Assembly (NCBI GenBank): GCA_019925095.2
Contig: CM034401.1
Location: 6,049,838 to 6,113,837 of the forward strand
Direction: 5' to 3'
Length of the DNA stretch: 64,000 nucleotides
Source: Dendrolimus kikuchii
Lineage: Eukaryota; Arthropoda; Insecta; Lepidoptera; Lasiocampidae
Part shown: piece after piece, positions 11,001-20,322 of the stretch
Layout: the number at the start of each line of letters is the position of its first letter
Position numbering within the stretch: position 1 is the stretch's first letter
Notes under the pieces: generated by a model
Database searches by the model: none
Told to the model about the DNA's origin: nothing
The model's input: only the letters and a program-made list of their open reading frames with translations
Position numbers and translations under genes: made by a program

Positions 11001-14000
11001 TGAACACATCTACAAACATAAGCCTTTATATATCTTAGAGGATCTTTGCGCTGATATCATAATTGGACACGATATTTTAAAGAGTCATTCGTTCGTAGAG
11101 ATAGAGTTTGGTGGCCCAGCTAAAGCTTTAAAAATTTGTAATGTTGCGGCGGCTATTGTGCCCCCAGTTTCACTTTTTTCCAACCTTTCAACGAACGTGA
11201 AACCCGTTGCTATAAAATCAAGAAAATATTCTGAATCTGACAGTCAATTTATAAAAGAGGAGGTCGCTAAACTTTTAAAGGATCGTATCATTGAACCTAG
11301 TAACTCACCTTGGAGAGCTCAAGTTTTGGTCACTGGCGGTACGACACACCGTAAACGTCTCGTGATTGACTATTCGCTAACGATTAATAGATTTACCGAG
11401 CTGGATGCATATCCATTGCCTAATATAGAATCAATAGTTTCGAAGGTAGCAGAGCATAATTTTTTCAGCCAAATTGATCTAAAAAGTGCTTACCATCAAG
11501 TACCAATTTTGACGAGTGAAAGGAAATATACAGCCTTTGAAGCATGCGGAAATTTGTACCAATTTACTCGGATACCATTTGGAGTTACCAACGGAGTTGC
11601 TGCTTTCCAAAGAACACTACAGCATATTATCTCTAAAGAAAAATTGATGGGCACTTATGCGTACCTCGATGACGTCACAGTCTGTGGTAAAACAAAGGTC
11701 GAACATGACCACAACCTAAAACAATTTAAAGAGGCTGCAACGAAGTATAACCTCACACTAAATGAAGAGAAGTGTGTATACGGACAAGAATCTGTCAAAT
11801 TGCTCGGCTATAAAATTGCTGACAACTCAATTCAGCCAGACGAAGAACGCCTACGCCCCCTAATGAGCTTACCAATTCCTATAGATTCACAGTCCCTTAA
11901 ACGAGCTCTCGGCATGTTCGCGCACTATTCTAAATGGATTAAAAATTTCTCGAAAAAAATCAACCCTCTAACAAGAGTGACCGAGTTCCCTTTGAATGAA
12001 ACTGCAATTAATTGTTTTCAGAAATTAAAGGCAGATATACTGAAATCCGCTTTAACTGTCATCAACCCAAATGAGACGTTTACCGTAGAGACTGATGCCT
12101 CTGAGCACTCTATCGCGGCTTCTCTCTCACAGAACGGTCGTCCGGTAGCGTTCTTCTCCCGTTCCCTAAATGACTCGGAACGTCGACATTCCTCAATTGA
12201 AAAGGAAGCGTGCGCTGTGGTAGAATCCCTGAGAAAATGGCGACACTATCTCATCGGGAGACACTTTCTGTTGATAACAGACCAACGGTCAGTTTCATTC
12301 ATGTTTAACCAGTCTCATAGTAGTAAGATTAAAAACGAAAAGATAGAAAGGTGGCGCCTCGAGTTATCAAATTACAAATATGATATAATATATCGTCCGG
12401 GTAAGCAAAACGTTACAGCTGATGCTTTATCCCGTGTGTGTTCGAGCGCAACCACAAGAAGTCTGAACGAACTACATAATATTTTAGGACACCCGGGTAT
12501 AGTGCGGATGACACATTGGGTGCGTTCCAAAAATTTACCATATTCGGTAGATGACATTAAACAAATGACATCAGATTGTCGAATATGTGCCGAAATCAAA
12601 CCTAGATTTGTTAGAAACCATGGAACTCTTATTAAAGCCACTGCACCTTTTGAATGACTAAATATTGATTTTAAAGGGCCCCTACCTTCTACTACTAGCA
12701 CGCGCTACATTTTAACGATGATAGATGAGTATTCTAGATTCCCATTCGCCTATCCATGTAAAGATTTGTCAGCGGCCACAGTCATAAAATGTCTAAAGGA
12801 TTTATTCCTTACTTTCGGTGCTCCTCAATATATTCATTCGGACCGCGGATCTGCTTTTATGTCCAATGAATTGCGGTCTTACTTGGTATCAAATGGTATT
12901 GCTTGTAGTCGTACCACGCCATATAATCCACAAGGAAATGGCCAAGTAGAACGTCTTAACGGTACCTTATGGAAAACAATTAAATTATGCTTGAAGACGA
13001 AGAATCTTGACGTCACCTACTGGGAACATGTCTTATCACCAGCTCTCCATTCTGTCAGATCATTGTTATGTACAGCTACTAATGCTACTCCGCATGAAAG
13101 ATTTTTTAAGCATCCTCGACGAACGGTCGACGGAGAATCGTTACCAACGTGGCTCTTGCAGCCCGGTCCGGTGTTAATGCGAAACAATCAGAGGCAAACA
13201 AAATACGATTCTGAGATGGAAGAAGTGGAGCTTTTAGAAGCTAACCCTTCTTACTCACATGTGAGATTATCAGATGGACACGAAACTACGGTGTCAAATA
13301 GACAACTCGCTCCTCTTCCACCATTAGGAGAGGAACAACTTGGATCTCAGGATCGCTCTGAGGCTACAGAGGGCGATGGAACTTTACAAACAAACAACGA
13401 AAATGCAACGACCCCTCCTCGACGATCCTCGAGGGAAAAGAGAGCCCCAATTTGGTTTAGAGATTATGAAACCTGACGGCTGGGTGAATGTGGTGTATTA
13501 TCAAAACTCTTTTGTAACTTTCATAGAGATACTACATTTATGTATTTAGAAATAACTTATAAGTTATTCTGACATTGTTATTCATACTGCAAATTTTAAT
13601 GAAATAAAACCAATAATCTTGGTTTTGTCGTTTATTATATCACTTCGGATACCTAAAAAGTATCTTAAGGGCCGCTAACATAACGTTACTTAAATTGATT
13701 TAAGAAGCACTAAACGCATTCAACACCCTTAAATACGATTAGCGTCTTGCACAACGCAAAATTTACCGGTAAATACGTTTAAAGAACTGTCAAAATTAAT
13801 CATCCAAAAATGGGTAATTAACTGCCTTAAACGCGTTTAAGGACAAAAAAATGTTGAATAACCTCTTTTCATAAATTAATATTTACTATTCTTTAGAAAT
13901 TGTCACTTATTAAAAAATTCTAAATACCCATTATTCGTACAAACTTTAACATGGTAGCAGAGTAATAAAGTTAAGGATTTGGATGTGGTAAAGTTATTTT

Positions 14001-17000
14001 AACTTGGAAAGAATAAATACAATATTCTAGCATTGTACTCGACCTGACGTTCACCATGGATAAGGCGATCGCAGAGGCTTCTAAGGCACAAATAATGCAC
14101 CTAAATGGTAAAAACTATAAGCATTGGTGGTATCGTATTGAGACAGTGTGTAGGGCAATACCCGGCGCTGAAGAAATTTTGCAAGGAAAACTTCAAAAGC
14201 TCGACGAGCCTGTAGCATCTGATAATGCAGATGCTAAAGCAAAATATGAAATAAAGTTATAACAATTTCTAAAAATTGACTGTGTCGTTTTAACTCTGAT
14301 GACGACAAACATGACGGATGAGATTCTAGAACAAGTTATACGATATAAAAGCGCTAAAGAAGTATGTGATGACCTAGAACGCCTATATAATGGAAGCAGC
14401 GAAGAGAAACCTGTGATCTTTATCTAAAATTCTTTGATTATAAAAAGGACTCTGAACAAGAGACGGAAAGCATATCTGCATTAAAGAACATTTCAACAAC
14501 TGTTTTCATAAATTAATATTTATTATTTTTTATAAAATTGTAAGTTATTAAAAAGTCAATTACATATTGTCACTCGTATATTATTTGCTTTAATTATTTA
14601 TCTCAATGCTAAATACCCATAAAATCGAAAATAAAACAACACAGCAAAAAATCATTCTTCAGGTTGCCGCCAAAAATTCCGAAGTAAACCTAACCAAACG
14701 AACGAAATTTCAAATGTCAAGTTGACATTGGCCAACTAAAATCAATCTTTTTACGCAAGAAATAACTAACATTAAAGCTAAATTTCGTGTGTTTGTCCGA
14801 AAATATGGATCGCCGCGTGAAACGGAACACATCTGGCTGTTTTACCGACGGCATAAATACATTTAGCTAAATAACATGGGAGACCGCCTCATGCAAGACA
14901 TCTTAAATACGTTTTGTGTAAAACATGTTTAGGCAGTTTAATATGATTAACTAAATTTGATTTAAAGACGATCGTTGTGCAAGCGGGCCTAAGTATTGTA
15001 GTGTATTCTGATTATGGTGTCGTTTTCAGGGGATAGGCGAATATAGCAAAAAAGGTGGTTCTGCCGTTGCGGTTGTATATTCCTGTCGTTACATTTCACT
15101 ACAAATAAGTTTAGGCGAACTGTCGCTTGCACATTATAATATTTGAATAAAGTTTGTCTTTACAACTTTATACAAATTATAATTCCGATCGGCAGTTTCC
15201 GTTTGCGCAGATAAGGCAGGTCGGTTGACATGACATGACAGGCATGTAATAAATCTATATTGAACTTTAATCACAAGTGCAAAAGGCAGAGTGTTGCTTG
15301 TTATGCATTCTTAGCTCTGTCCCGCTCACACGATGCTAAACACTGTCGCGTGTATTAAAATTGGTCTACAACGCTGGTACATCGTGAGGGAATTATTGGT
15401 TATGTAAAACTGTACAGGAATAATAAATATTTCAGCTGTACTGCGCCCAGGCATTGTCACAGTGATCGAAAATGATGGCAAACAGAACAAGATCTTTGTC
15501 TCTTCAGGGACAGTCACAGTCAACGATGATTCCTCAGTACAGGTAAAGAAATACACTCTGGTTTTTAATTGCCTGGACTGAAATGAGAGCTGCGGTCGAC
15601 ATTTTTTATGTTGTACGCTTGGGGCAACTCACCTGTGAGTTGAATCCTATGGAAGTTCTGTAGGATTCAGCTCAGCGTGGTGAATTGTTGCTTCAACTTC
15701 AAATCACTTATGAATCCCAAAAAAGGTTAATCATAGCTGACATTTTAGTCCAGGTAATTAAAACTCAGAGTTATAGTTGTGTATATTTTGTTACACTCTT
15801 TTCACGTTAAAACTTCTTATATTTCTATGGTCTTATTCATATTAAGTTAGGGTGAGTCTGTAGTTTTCTTTAAGAACCTTATAGTTTAAAATTTGTAAAA
15901 TGTATATTTTTAGGTCCTCGCTGAAGAAGCACACCCACTAGAAAACTTGGACCGTGGTGCGGCTCAGGAGGCACTTAGCAAGGCACAGTCAGAATTCAGC
16001 TCCGCAGGAAATGAGAAGGTATATACAAGTATCTACCTAGTCCAGCCATAAGTTCTGTTACAAATGAAAATGCATTTTTTTTTTAAATGAAGTAAGTATA
16101 CATACATAACTTCACGCCAGTTCCCTTGCGGGGTAGGCACGAACAACAGAGCGCCATTTAGGCTTATTCTTACACACCTCACTTGCTTCTTTGACATTCA
16201 TAACTCTTGTCATGCACGCTCGTGTCTGTTCTTAAGGCTCCTGACATCACCTAAGTAATATAATATTATTAAAATTTATACCTACATATTTATTAGTCTC
16301 AGCAAAAAATAAAAAAATATTCTATTCGAAATGGCCTCCTTTGGCTTTTATACAGGCCTTTAATCTGTTTGGCCACGAATCTATGGAATTACGCACTGTT
16401 TCCAAAGGAAATTTCGCCACTGCTTGCTCCAAAGATTTTTTAAAAGACTCAATGTCGCCGTGTCGTTTAGAGCAGGCCATGTCCTCTAAAACTGACCATA
16501 ATTTGAAGTCTAAATGGTTTAGGTCTGGGCTAGATGAGGGCCAGTCTTCAGCTCTTATAAAATCCGGAACATTGGTTTCAAGCCTGGCTTGGGTAGTTCG
16601 TGTCTTGTGACCAAGTGCAGAGTCCTGCTGGAAAGTCCACGGTATATTTTTAAAAAGTGTATTGCTGAGAGTTTTCACAACATGATCCAAGACTGTATCT
16701 TGATACACTTTGGCTGAAGTTTTCACTCTTTTTTCACAAAAATGTAGTTTTGTGACTCCTTAACGCAGGATCCATCACTGACGCAAGATGATGACCACGT
16801 TGTACTTTTCCGACCACTCGAGCAGCTTCTTTGGAACTGTGAGCGTACTCTTTATCATTTTGCTTATTGTAGTGTTCTTCAGTCGTGAAAATTTTTTCAT
16901 CGGTAAAGAGGATATTTCTGTGCCTTTCACCTGCGTATCGCGACAGAAGGCGTTTTGATTGATCCACTCTCTTTAATTGGAAAGATTGATTTAGGACATG

Positions 17001-18808
17001 TCCTGTATATCGACGATAAGCACCGAGCTTCAGGTCTTGTTTTATAATATGCGGCAGGGTCCTAGCGGGAATCTTCATTTCTCGCGATAAGATTTTTTGC
17101 TTCCTAATGGGGTTTCGCCGAATTCTGGCTTTAACAGCATTAACAGCCTTTGCAGTTCTAACAGCACGCGGCCGCCCCGATCTTTTCTGGTCTTCGACAG
17201 ACGAAGTATCTGTTGATAGTACGATATCCGAACATACGGCTAATACCAAGCTTTTGAAGTGCCTGGAATATGACTGACGGCTCCATAGACACTTTGTGTA
17301 AGGCGATCACTGCAAACCTATTTTCTTTAACACCCCATTCCATATTGTAATTTGATAATGAACACGAAAAAATATGTGAAATGTCGCAAACCCGAAAGAA
17401 CTTTTTAAAATAATATACGTGTTTCAAATTCAAAATAATTAAAAAGTTGAAAAAAAGAAAAAGTTTTTATGTAACTGTACACTGTAGTCGTCTAGCTTAA
17501 TGATTAAAGTTTTAGTTGATATTTTAATTTGTCATAGAGAAGTAAAGTGATGCAAATGACAAAAATAACCTTTACATAAATCTATCCCATTATCCGGGAT
17601 GAAACGTATCTCTTGTCCACCTTCGGTATAAAATTACATACATACCGAATTTCAGCCTATAGTTTTTTCGTAAATACGGAACAGGCAGTCAGACAGAGTT
17701 ACTTTCGAATTTATAATATTAATAGGGATATATAATTAGTTTTAATTACTGTTTATACAATAATAATGTAATTTATTCGCAATTTGACTCCTTTAACAAA
17801 ACTTAGCGTCATAATTTTGTATACAAAATTTATAAGGCCGCGACGCTTTGTGAGATGATATTAAAACCCGTCTCAACTGATTTAAGAGGCCTAAACTGAG
17901 TTCGCTATTTCACTCGCGCGCTACCACATTTTTGAAGATGTAAATCGACTAAATCATGACAAGAGTTATGAATGTCAAAGAAGCAAGTGAGGTGTGTAAG
18001 AATAAGCCTAAATGGCGCTCTGTTGCTCGTGCCTACCCCGTAAGGGAACTGGCGTGAAGTTATGTATGTAAATCGACTGAATTTACTTACGACCAGTCTT
18101 GTGTGTTCTATTTCTATGAATCTCCATAATAACAATACGAATTTTTACAGAAATTTTATTTTGATTAATATACATTTTATATATAAAAATCAATTCTTGT
18201 AGAAAAAACGAGGTCCTTTTATCGTGTAATTGACTAGGTTTAGATTATGGTGAATTATAGTTTTAATTCATTCATTAATATGTATGAAACTTTTTTTTTA
18301 ATTCAAATTATTTTTTGTGAAATATTTGTAATATTATTTTATTTGGGGGGCTAACAGCTGTAGTCTTACTAATTAAAGTTACAGAGATAACTAAAGAATA
18401 GCTATTCATAAGCCTCCACAGATGACAGAGGTACAAAAAATAAATATACATTCGTTTTAGAAAAAGAAAAATAAGAACAATAATATAAAAAAATTGTGAC
18501 CGGGAAACTAATTATTATTATAAAATAGAGTTTGATTAATTTCGCATTTACAGATGGTTATATTGTTGATATTCATAGAATACAAATTTGGCGTAAGTGT
18601 CAGTCAATTTACATCTTCAACGTGGTAATGCGTGAACGAGATAGTAATGTCCATTAAATAGCCCTATTAACTCTTATCTATCAATTTTAAATCTGTTTAG
18701 TTTGTGTTTTAATTGGCATGTATTTGTTTTTTTTTATTTCAGGCCAAAGCTGAAGCGGCCGTTGCTGTGGAGGTCGCCGAGGAAATCGTGAAGGCGGCGT
18801 CAGCGTAA
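7960..18808 (+). CDS. ATPsyndelta: ATP synthase F1 subunit delta, mitochondrial (five coding exons)
   Basis: Subunit of the central stalk of mitochondrial F1Fo-ATP synthase (homologue of bacterial epsilon), linking gamma to the c-ring in the matrix. Coding exons are 7960-8076, 9429-9519, 15436-15542, 15914-16018 and 18743-18808, with GT-AG borders and consistent phases, giving 161 aa, the usual length. The first ~20 residues are basic and lack acids (mitochondrial presequence); the mature part starts around YAEAAKGDEMALTFAAG. A beta-sandwich domain (VDVPSFSGSFGILPKHVPTL, AVLRPGIVTV) is followed by a C-terminal helical hairpin rich in Ala, Glu and Lys. Introns total over 10 kb because of transposons in introns 2 and 4. 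It is convergent with Dscam1. A poly(A) signal follows at 18872. Confidence 0.95.
8077..9428 (+). other. ATPsyndelta intron 1
   Basis: AT-rich intron containing one short retroposon at 8799-9045; nothing else recognised. Confidence 0.8.
8799..9045 (+). mobile_element. Short poly(A) retroposon in intron 1
   Basis: Same family as 4657-4981 and 20083-20322, in + orientation, ending in A-rich sequence at 9027-9045. Shared core words include GAGTATGCC and TTTGGTGTTGCAAATGTCCA. Confidence 0.75.
9429..9519 (+). CDS. ATPsyndelta: ATPsyndelta coding exon 2
   Basis: Encodes VFYDKVVVKQ onward, the first strands of the beta-sandwich. GTCAG acceptor, GTAAGT donor, phase 1 out. Confidence 0.93.
9520..9754 (+). 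other. ATPsyndelta intron 2, left part
   Basis: Intron sequence between exon 2 and the gypsy insertion; nothing recognised. Intron 2 spans 9520-15435. Confidence 0.7.
9755..9913 (+). repeat. 5' LTR of gypsy copy 2
   Basis: 159 bp, TG...CA ends; matches 13489-13640. Confidence 0.85.
9949..13476 (+). pseudogene. gag-pol polyprotein of gypsy copy 2, one nonsense codon
   Basis: One frame of 1176 codons covering gag, protease, RT, RNase H and integrase, broken only by TGA at 12655-12657. The other copy has CGA (Arg) at this place, just before the NIDFKG block of the integrase core. Visible motifs: two CCHC knuckles (CFFCGGNLHQRIKC, CQICEKKGHFAKVC), protease LIDSGSSTSF, RT YAYLDDVTV, RNase H ETDASEHS, integrase H-H-C-C finger and the D-D-E residues in NIDF, SDRG and GQVERLNGT. 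No envelope gene. The stop removes the integrase core, so autonomous transposition is unlikely. Confidence 0.9.
13489..13640 (+). repeat. 3' LTR of gypsy copy 2 (3' end clipped)
   Basis: 152 bp matching the first 152 bp of the 5' LTR; the final TATGTCA is missing and unrelated sequence follows. Confidence 0.8.
13952..13962 (+). promoter_or_regulatory. copia primer-binding site (tRNA-iMet type)
   Basis: TGGTAGCAGAG directly after a CA-ending LTR-like repeat, about 94 bp before the gag ATG. Confidence 0.55.
14056..14480 (+). pseudogene. copia-type gag fragment
   Basis: The ATG at 14056 opens 68 codons with the copia-gag block LNGKNYKHWWYRIE, then a stop. The same frame continues with TNMTDEILEQVIRYKSAKEV and DDLERLYN, then a frameshift near 14410. 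Matches the N-terminal part of Ty1/copia gag (UBN2/DUF4219-like). No pol. Confidence 0.7.
14991..15435 (+). other. ATPsyndelta intron 2, right part
   Basis: Nothing recognised besides the acceptor region (TTTCAG at 15435). Confidence 0.6.
15436..15542 (+). CDS. ATPsyndelta: ATPsyndelta coding exon 3
   Basis: Encodes AVLRPGIVTVIENDGKQNKI onward, the end of the beta-sandwich; phase 1 in, phase 0 out; donor GTAAAG. Confidence 0.93.
15543..15913 (+). other. ATPsyndelta intron 3
   Basis: 371-bp intron, no repeat or gene seen. Confidence 0.8.
15914..16018 (+). CDS. ATPsyndelta: ATPsyndelta coding exon 4
   Basis: 35 codons starting VLAEEAHPLENLDRGAAQEA, first helix of the C-terminal hairpin; phase 0 both sides. 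Confidence 0.93.
16095..16251 (-). mobile_element. RTE-like LINE 3' tail, copy A
   Basis: The - strand encodes the RT C-terminal end (MNVKEASEVCKNKPKWRS, then RAYPARELA and a stop) followed by an (ATGT)-type tail. Strongly 5'-truncated; one 2-nt insertion shifts the frame. Same family as 17951, 19003, 28025 and 44701. Confidence 0.75.
16322..17343 (-). pseudogene. Tc1/mariner-type transposase, frameshifted
   Basis: Cut-and-paste DNA transposase relic. The N-terminal helix-turn-helix part starts at the ATG at 17343 (MEWGVKENRFAVIALHK), then GRPRAVRT, the first catalytic Asp in ILFTDEKIF, the second in FQQDSALGHKTRTTQ and the third in SSSPDLNHLDFKLW. Spacing between the last two Asp residues is 37, as in the DD37D (maT-like) group. 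At least two frameshifts (near 17200 and 16730) and loss of about ten residues after the first Asp region make it inactive. Terminal inverted repeats not found. Confidence 0.8.
17938..18078 (+). mobile_element. RTE-like LINE 3' tail, copy B, with target-site duplication
   Basis: A very short insertion (about 115 bp) of the same LINE tail on the + strand, flanked by a perfect 13-bp duplication ATGTAAATCGACT at 17938-17950 and 18066-18078. The 3' end is TATGTATGTA. Confidence 0.85.
18743..18808 (+). CDS. ATPsyndelta: ATPsyndelta coding exon 5 (terminal)
   Basis: Encodes AKAEAAVAVEVAEEIVKAAS then Ala and a TAA stop at 18806-18808: the last helix of the C-terminal hairpin. Confidence 0.93.
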   Translation, partial: AKAEAAVAVEVAEEIVKAASA

Positions 18809-18871
18809 ATAACTGCTCCGGCTCGTACAATATTAGTGCTAAACAATATTTAAAAGTACCGTTTATGTATA

Positions 18872-18877
18872 AATAAA
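18872..18877 (+). terminator. Poly(A) signal of ATPsyndelta
   Basis: AATAAA 64 bp after the stop codon, in an AT-rich 3' UTR. Confidence 0.7.
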
Positions 18878-19002
18878 TACAATATCCACCCACATAACAT
18901 TTTGAGTTTTACTTGTAATGATATTTGTTTTTCAGTTTTATATTAATGTTAAAGGGTTACATAGCCATTTTTGATAAAATGTAACGTACCCTTTATATAA
19001 AT

Positions 19003-19216
19003 ATACATACATAACTTCACGCCAGTTCCCTTGCGGGGTAGGCACGAACAACAGAGCGCCATTTAGGCTTATTCTTACACACCTCACTTACTTCTTTGAC
19101 ATTCATAACCCTTGTCATGCACGCTCGTCTGTTCTTAAGGCTCCTGACATCACCTTCTGCTAGTACACGATCAATTTGATCATGGAAGGTGTGTCGTGGC
19201 CTTCCACGACTTCTGT
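19003..19216 (-). mobile_element. RTE-like LINE 3' tail, copy C
   Basis: Longest copy with an open frame: on the - strand NRSRGRPRHTFHDQIDRVLA, then SLKNRRACMTRVMNVKE and WRSVVRAYPARELA with a stop. The 3' tail is ATGTAT-rich. Confidence 0.8.
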
Positions 19217-19221
19217 TGAAA

Positions 19222-19650
19222 ATTGTTGTTGTCGATGGTAATTACATAGCCAAAGGTGATGGAGCCAGAACCGAAATACAAATAACTATACAATCGTCAT
19301 ATTAGGGAGCTATTCACTTTCAATCGTAAATCGTGTCATCCCCCATCTTAAGGAAGGAGGAAGGAAAACTACATGGTAGAACATATTGAAGCATACATTA
19401 AGAATGTATAGTTTAGAAATATTTCCAACGAAAATGCTTTGAAGGGTGTAGACGCAGGAACGGGGATGTCCAAAATGATAGGTTTTTCGTATAATATTCC
19501 TTTTTTACACAATAATCGTGCTGGTTTTGAACGTATATAAAGAAACGACATAATAAGTTAGTAAGATATCAGTTAATGTAACGTTTACGTATGTTGAAAA
19601 ATGTTGTCGATGGTAACTACATAGCCAAAGGTGATGGAGCCAGAACCGAA
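19222..19650. repeat. Direct duplication of about 55 bp
   Basis: The segment around TGTTGTCGATGGTAATTACA at about 19226-19280 recurs at about 19599-19650 with one or two changes, same orientation, 370 bp apart. Confidence 0.75.
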
Positions 19651-19794
19651 ATAGGCGTATTGTGTCTGAATAAAGGGAAAGTTAATTCAATTCACGACTT
19701 AACTACCAGGAAATGAATATTATCTGCGACTTTTGTGTTCCAACGTGGCAGCTCCACGCATAGGCTGCAGGTGGTAAGATTTTAAAATCGACTA

Positions 19795-20072
19795 GGATAT
19801 GCTCGCGATTTCGTCCACGCTTGACTTGAAATTCCCACGGGGTTCCCGAGATAAAAAGTAGCGTGGATTATAAATCTAAGAATTTGCTGTCGATCAGCGA
19901 AAACCGCATCGAAATGGCTCAGTAGTTTTTACGTCAATCCCGAACAAACAGACAAGAGATTTAAAAAAACGGCATCATGTTCTCCGTTGTTTATATAGTG
20001 TATTCCAGTTGTACTTTTTAAATACCTTCAATGTACAGACACGGCATGTTTAGAAGTTTATAATATTATAGA
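19795..20072. repeat. Dispersed repeat, copy 1 (inverted partner at 39978-40285)
   Basis: About 275 bp similar to the reverse complement of 39978-40285, including TGTCGATCAGCGAAAACCGC and ACACGGCATGTTTAGAA. Likely a non-autonomous transposon; class unknown. Confidence 0.7.
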
Positions 20073-20082
20073 TAAAATATCT

Positions 20083-20322
20083 CCTTTTTTTTATTGCAGG
20101 AGTTCAGCAGACAGGCAGACGGCCCACTTGATGGAAAGCGGTTACCATCGCCTATGGACATTTGCAACACCAAAGATACTACAAATGCGCTGCTGCTCTC
20201 TTAAGTGAGACTGGAACCTGGTCACTAATGCCGGAACACAACGCACGGTTGTTATGGCGGCATACTCTAGACCGGGGGTGGTAGCCATCCAGTCGGGCAA
20301 ATGCCCTACCACCTGGCAAAAG
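20083..20322 (-). mobile_element. Short poly(A) retroposon
   Basis: T-run at 20084-20092 then the same core as 4657-4981, about 90% similar by eye; ends near CTACCACCTGG. Confidence 0.8.

Larger units (their letters stand above)
9755..13640 (+). mobile_element. Ty3/gypsy LTR retrotransposon, copy 2 (nearly intact)
   Basis: Same family as 2053-6269, opposite orientation, inserted in intron 2 of ATPsyndelta in the gene's own orientation. The 5' LTR 9755-9913 is 159 bp (TGTGGTGTA to ATGTCA). The 3' LTR 13489-13640 lacks its last 7 bp. Apart from that ending the two LTRs look nearly identical by eye, which suggests recent insertion. No target-site duplication seen. Confidence 0.9.
13853..14620 (+). 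mobile_element. Ty1/copia relic with short LTR-like repeats
   Basis: A direct repeat containing CATAAATTAATATTTA occurs at about 13870 and 14506 and would be LTR sequence. The left copy ends AACA at 13951 and is followed at once by TGGTAGCAGAG (13952-13962), a primer-binding site complementary to the 3' end of initiator tRNA-Met, as copia elements use. Only a gag fragment lies between. Confidence 0.6.
13667..14990. mobile_element. Terminal-inverted-repeat element carrying a copia relic
   Basis: The left end reads AGGGCCGCTAACATAACG; the right end read on the - strand is AGGCCCGCTTGCACAACG. Further imperfect inverted similarity (TTAAAT, GATTTA blocks) extends inward about 40-50 bp. No transposase. 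A gag-only Ty1/copia remnant sits in the middle. Probably a non-autonomous DNA transposon invaded by a retroelement; TIR identity is moderate. Confidence 0.5.
16019..18742 (+). other. ATPsyndelta intron 4
   Basis: Carries two RTE-like LINE tails and a mariner-type pseudogene (listed separately). 17578-17730 resembles a widespread insect repeat (TTTCAGCCTATAGTTTTTTC). 18080-18740 is AT-rich with nothing recognised. Confidence 0.7.

Noticed and set aside
2219..13476. Endogenous retrovirus with envelope gene
   Set aside because: Neither gypsy copy has any frame after the integrase and before the 3' LTR, so these are LTR retrotransposons, not env-bearing elements.
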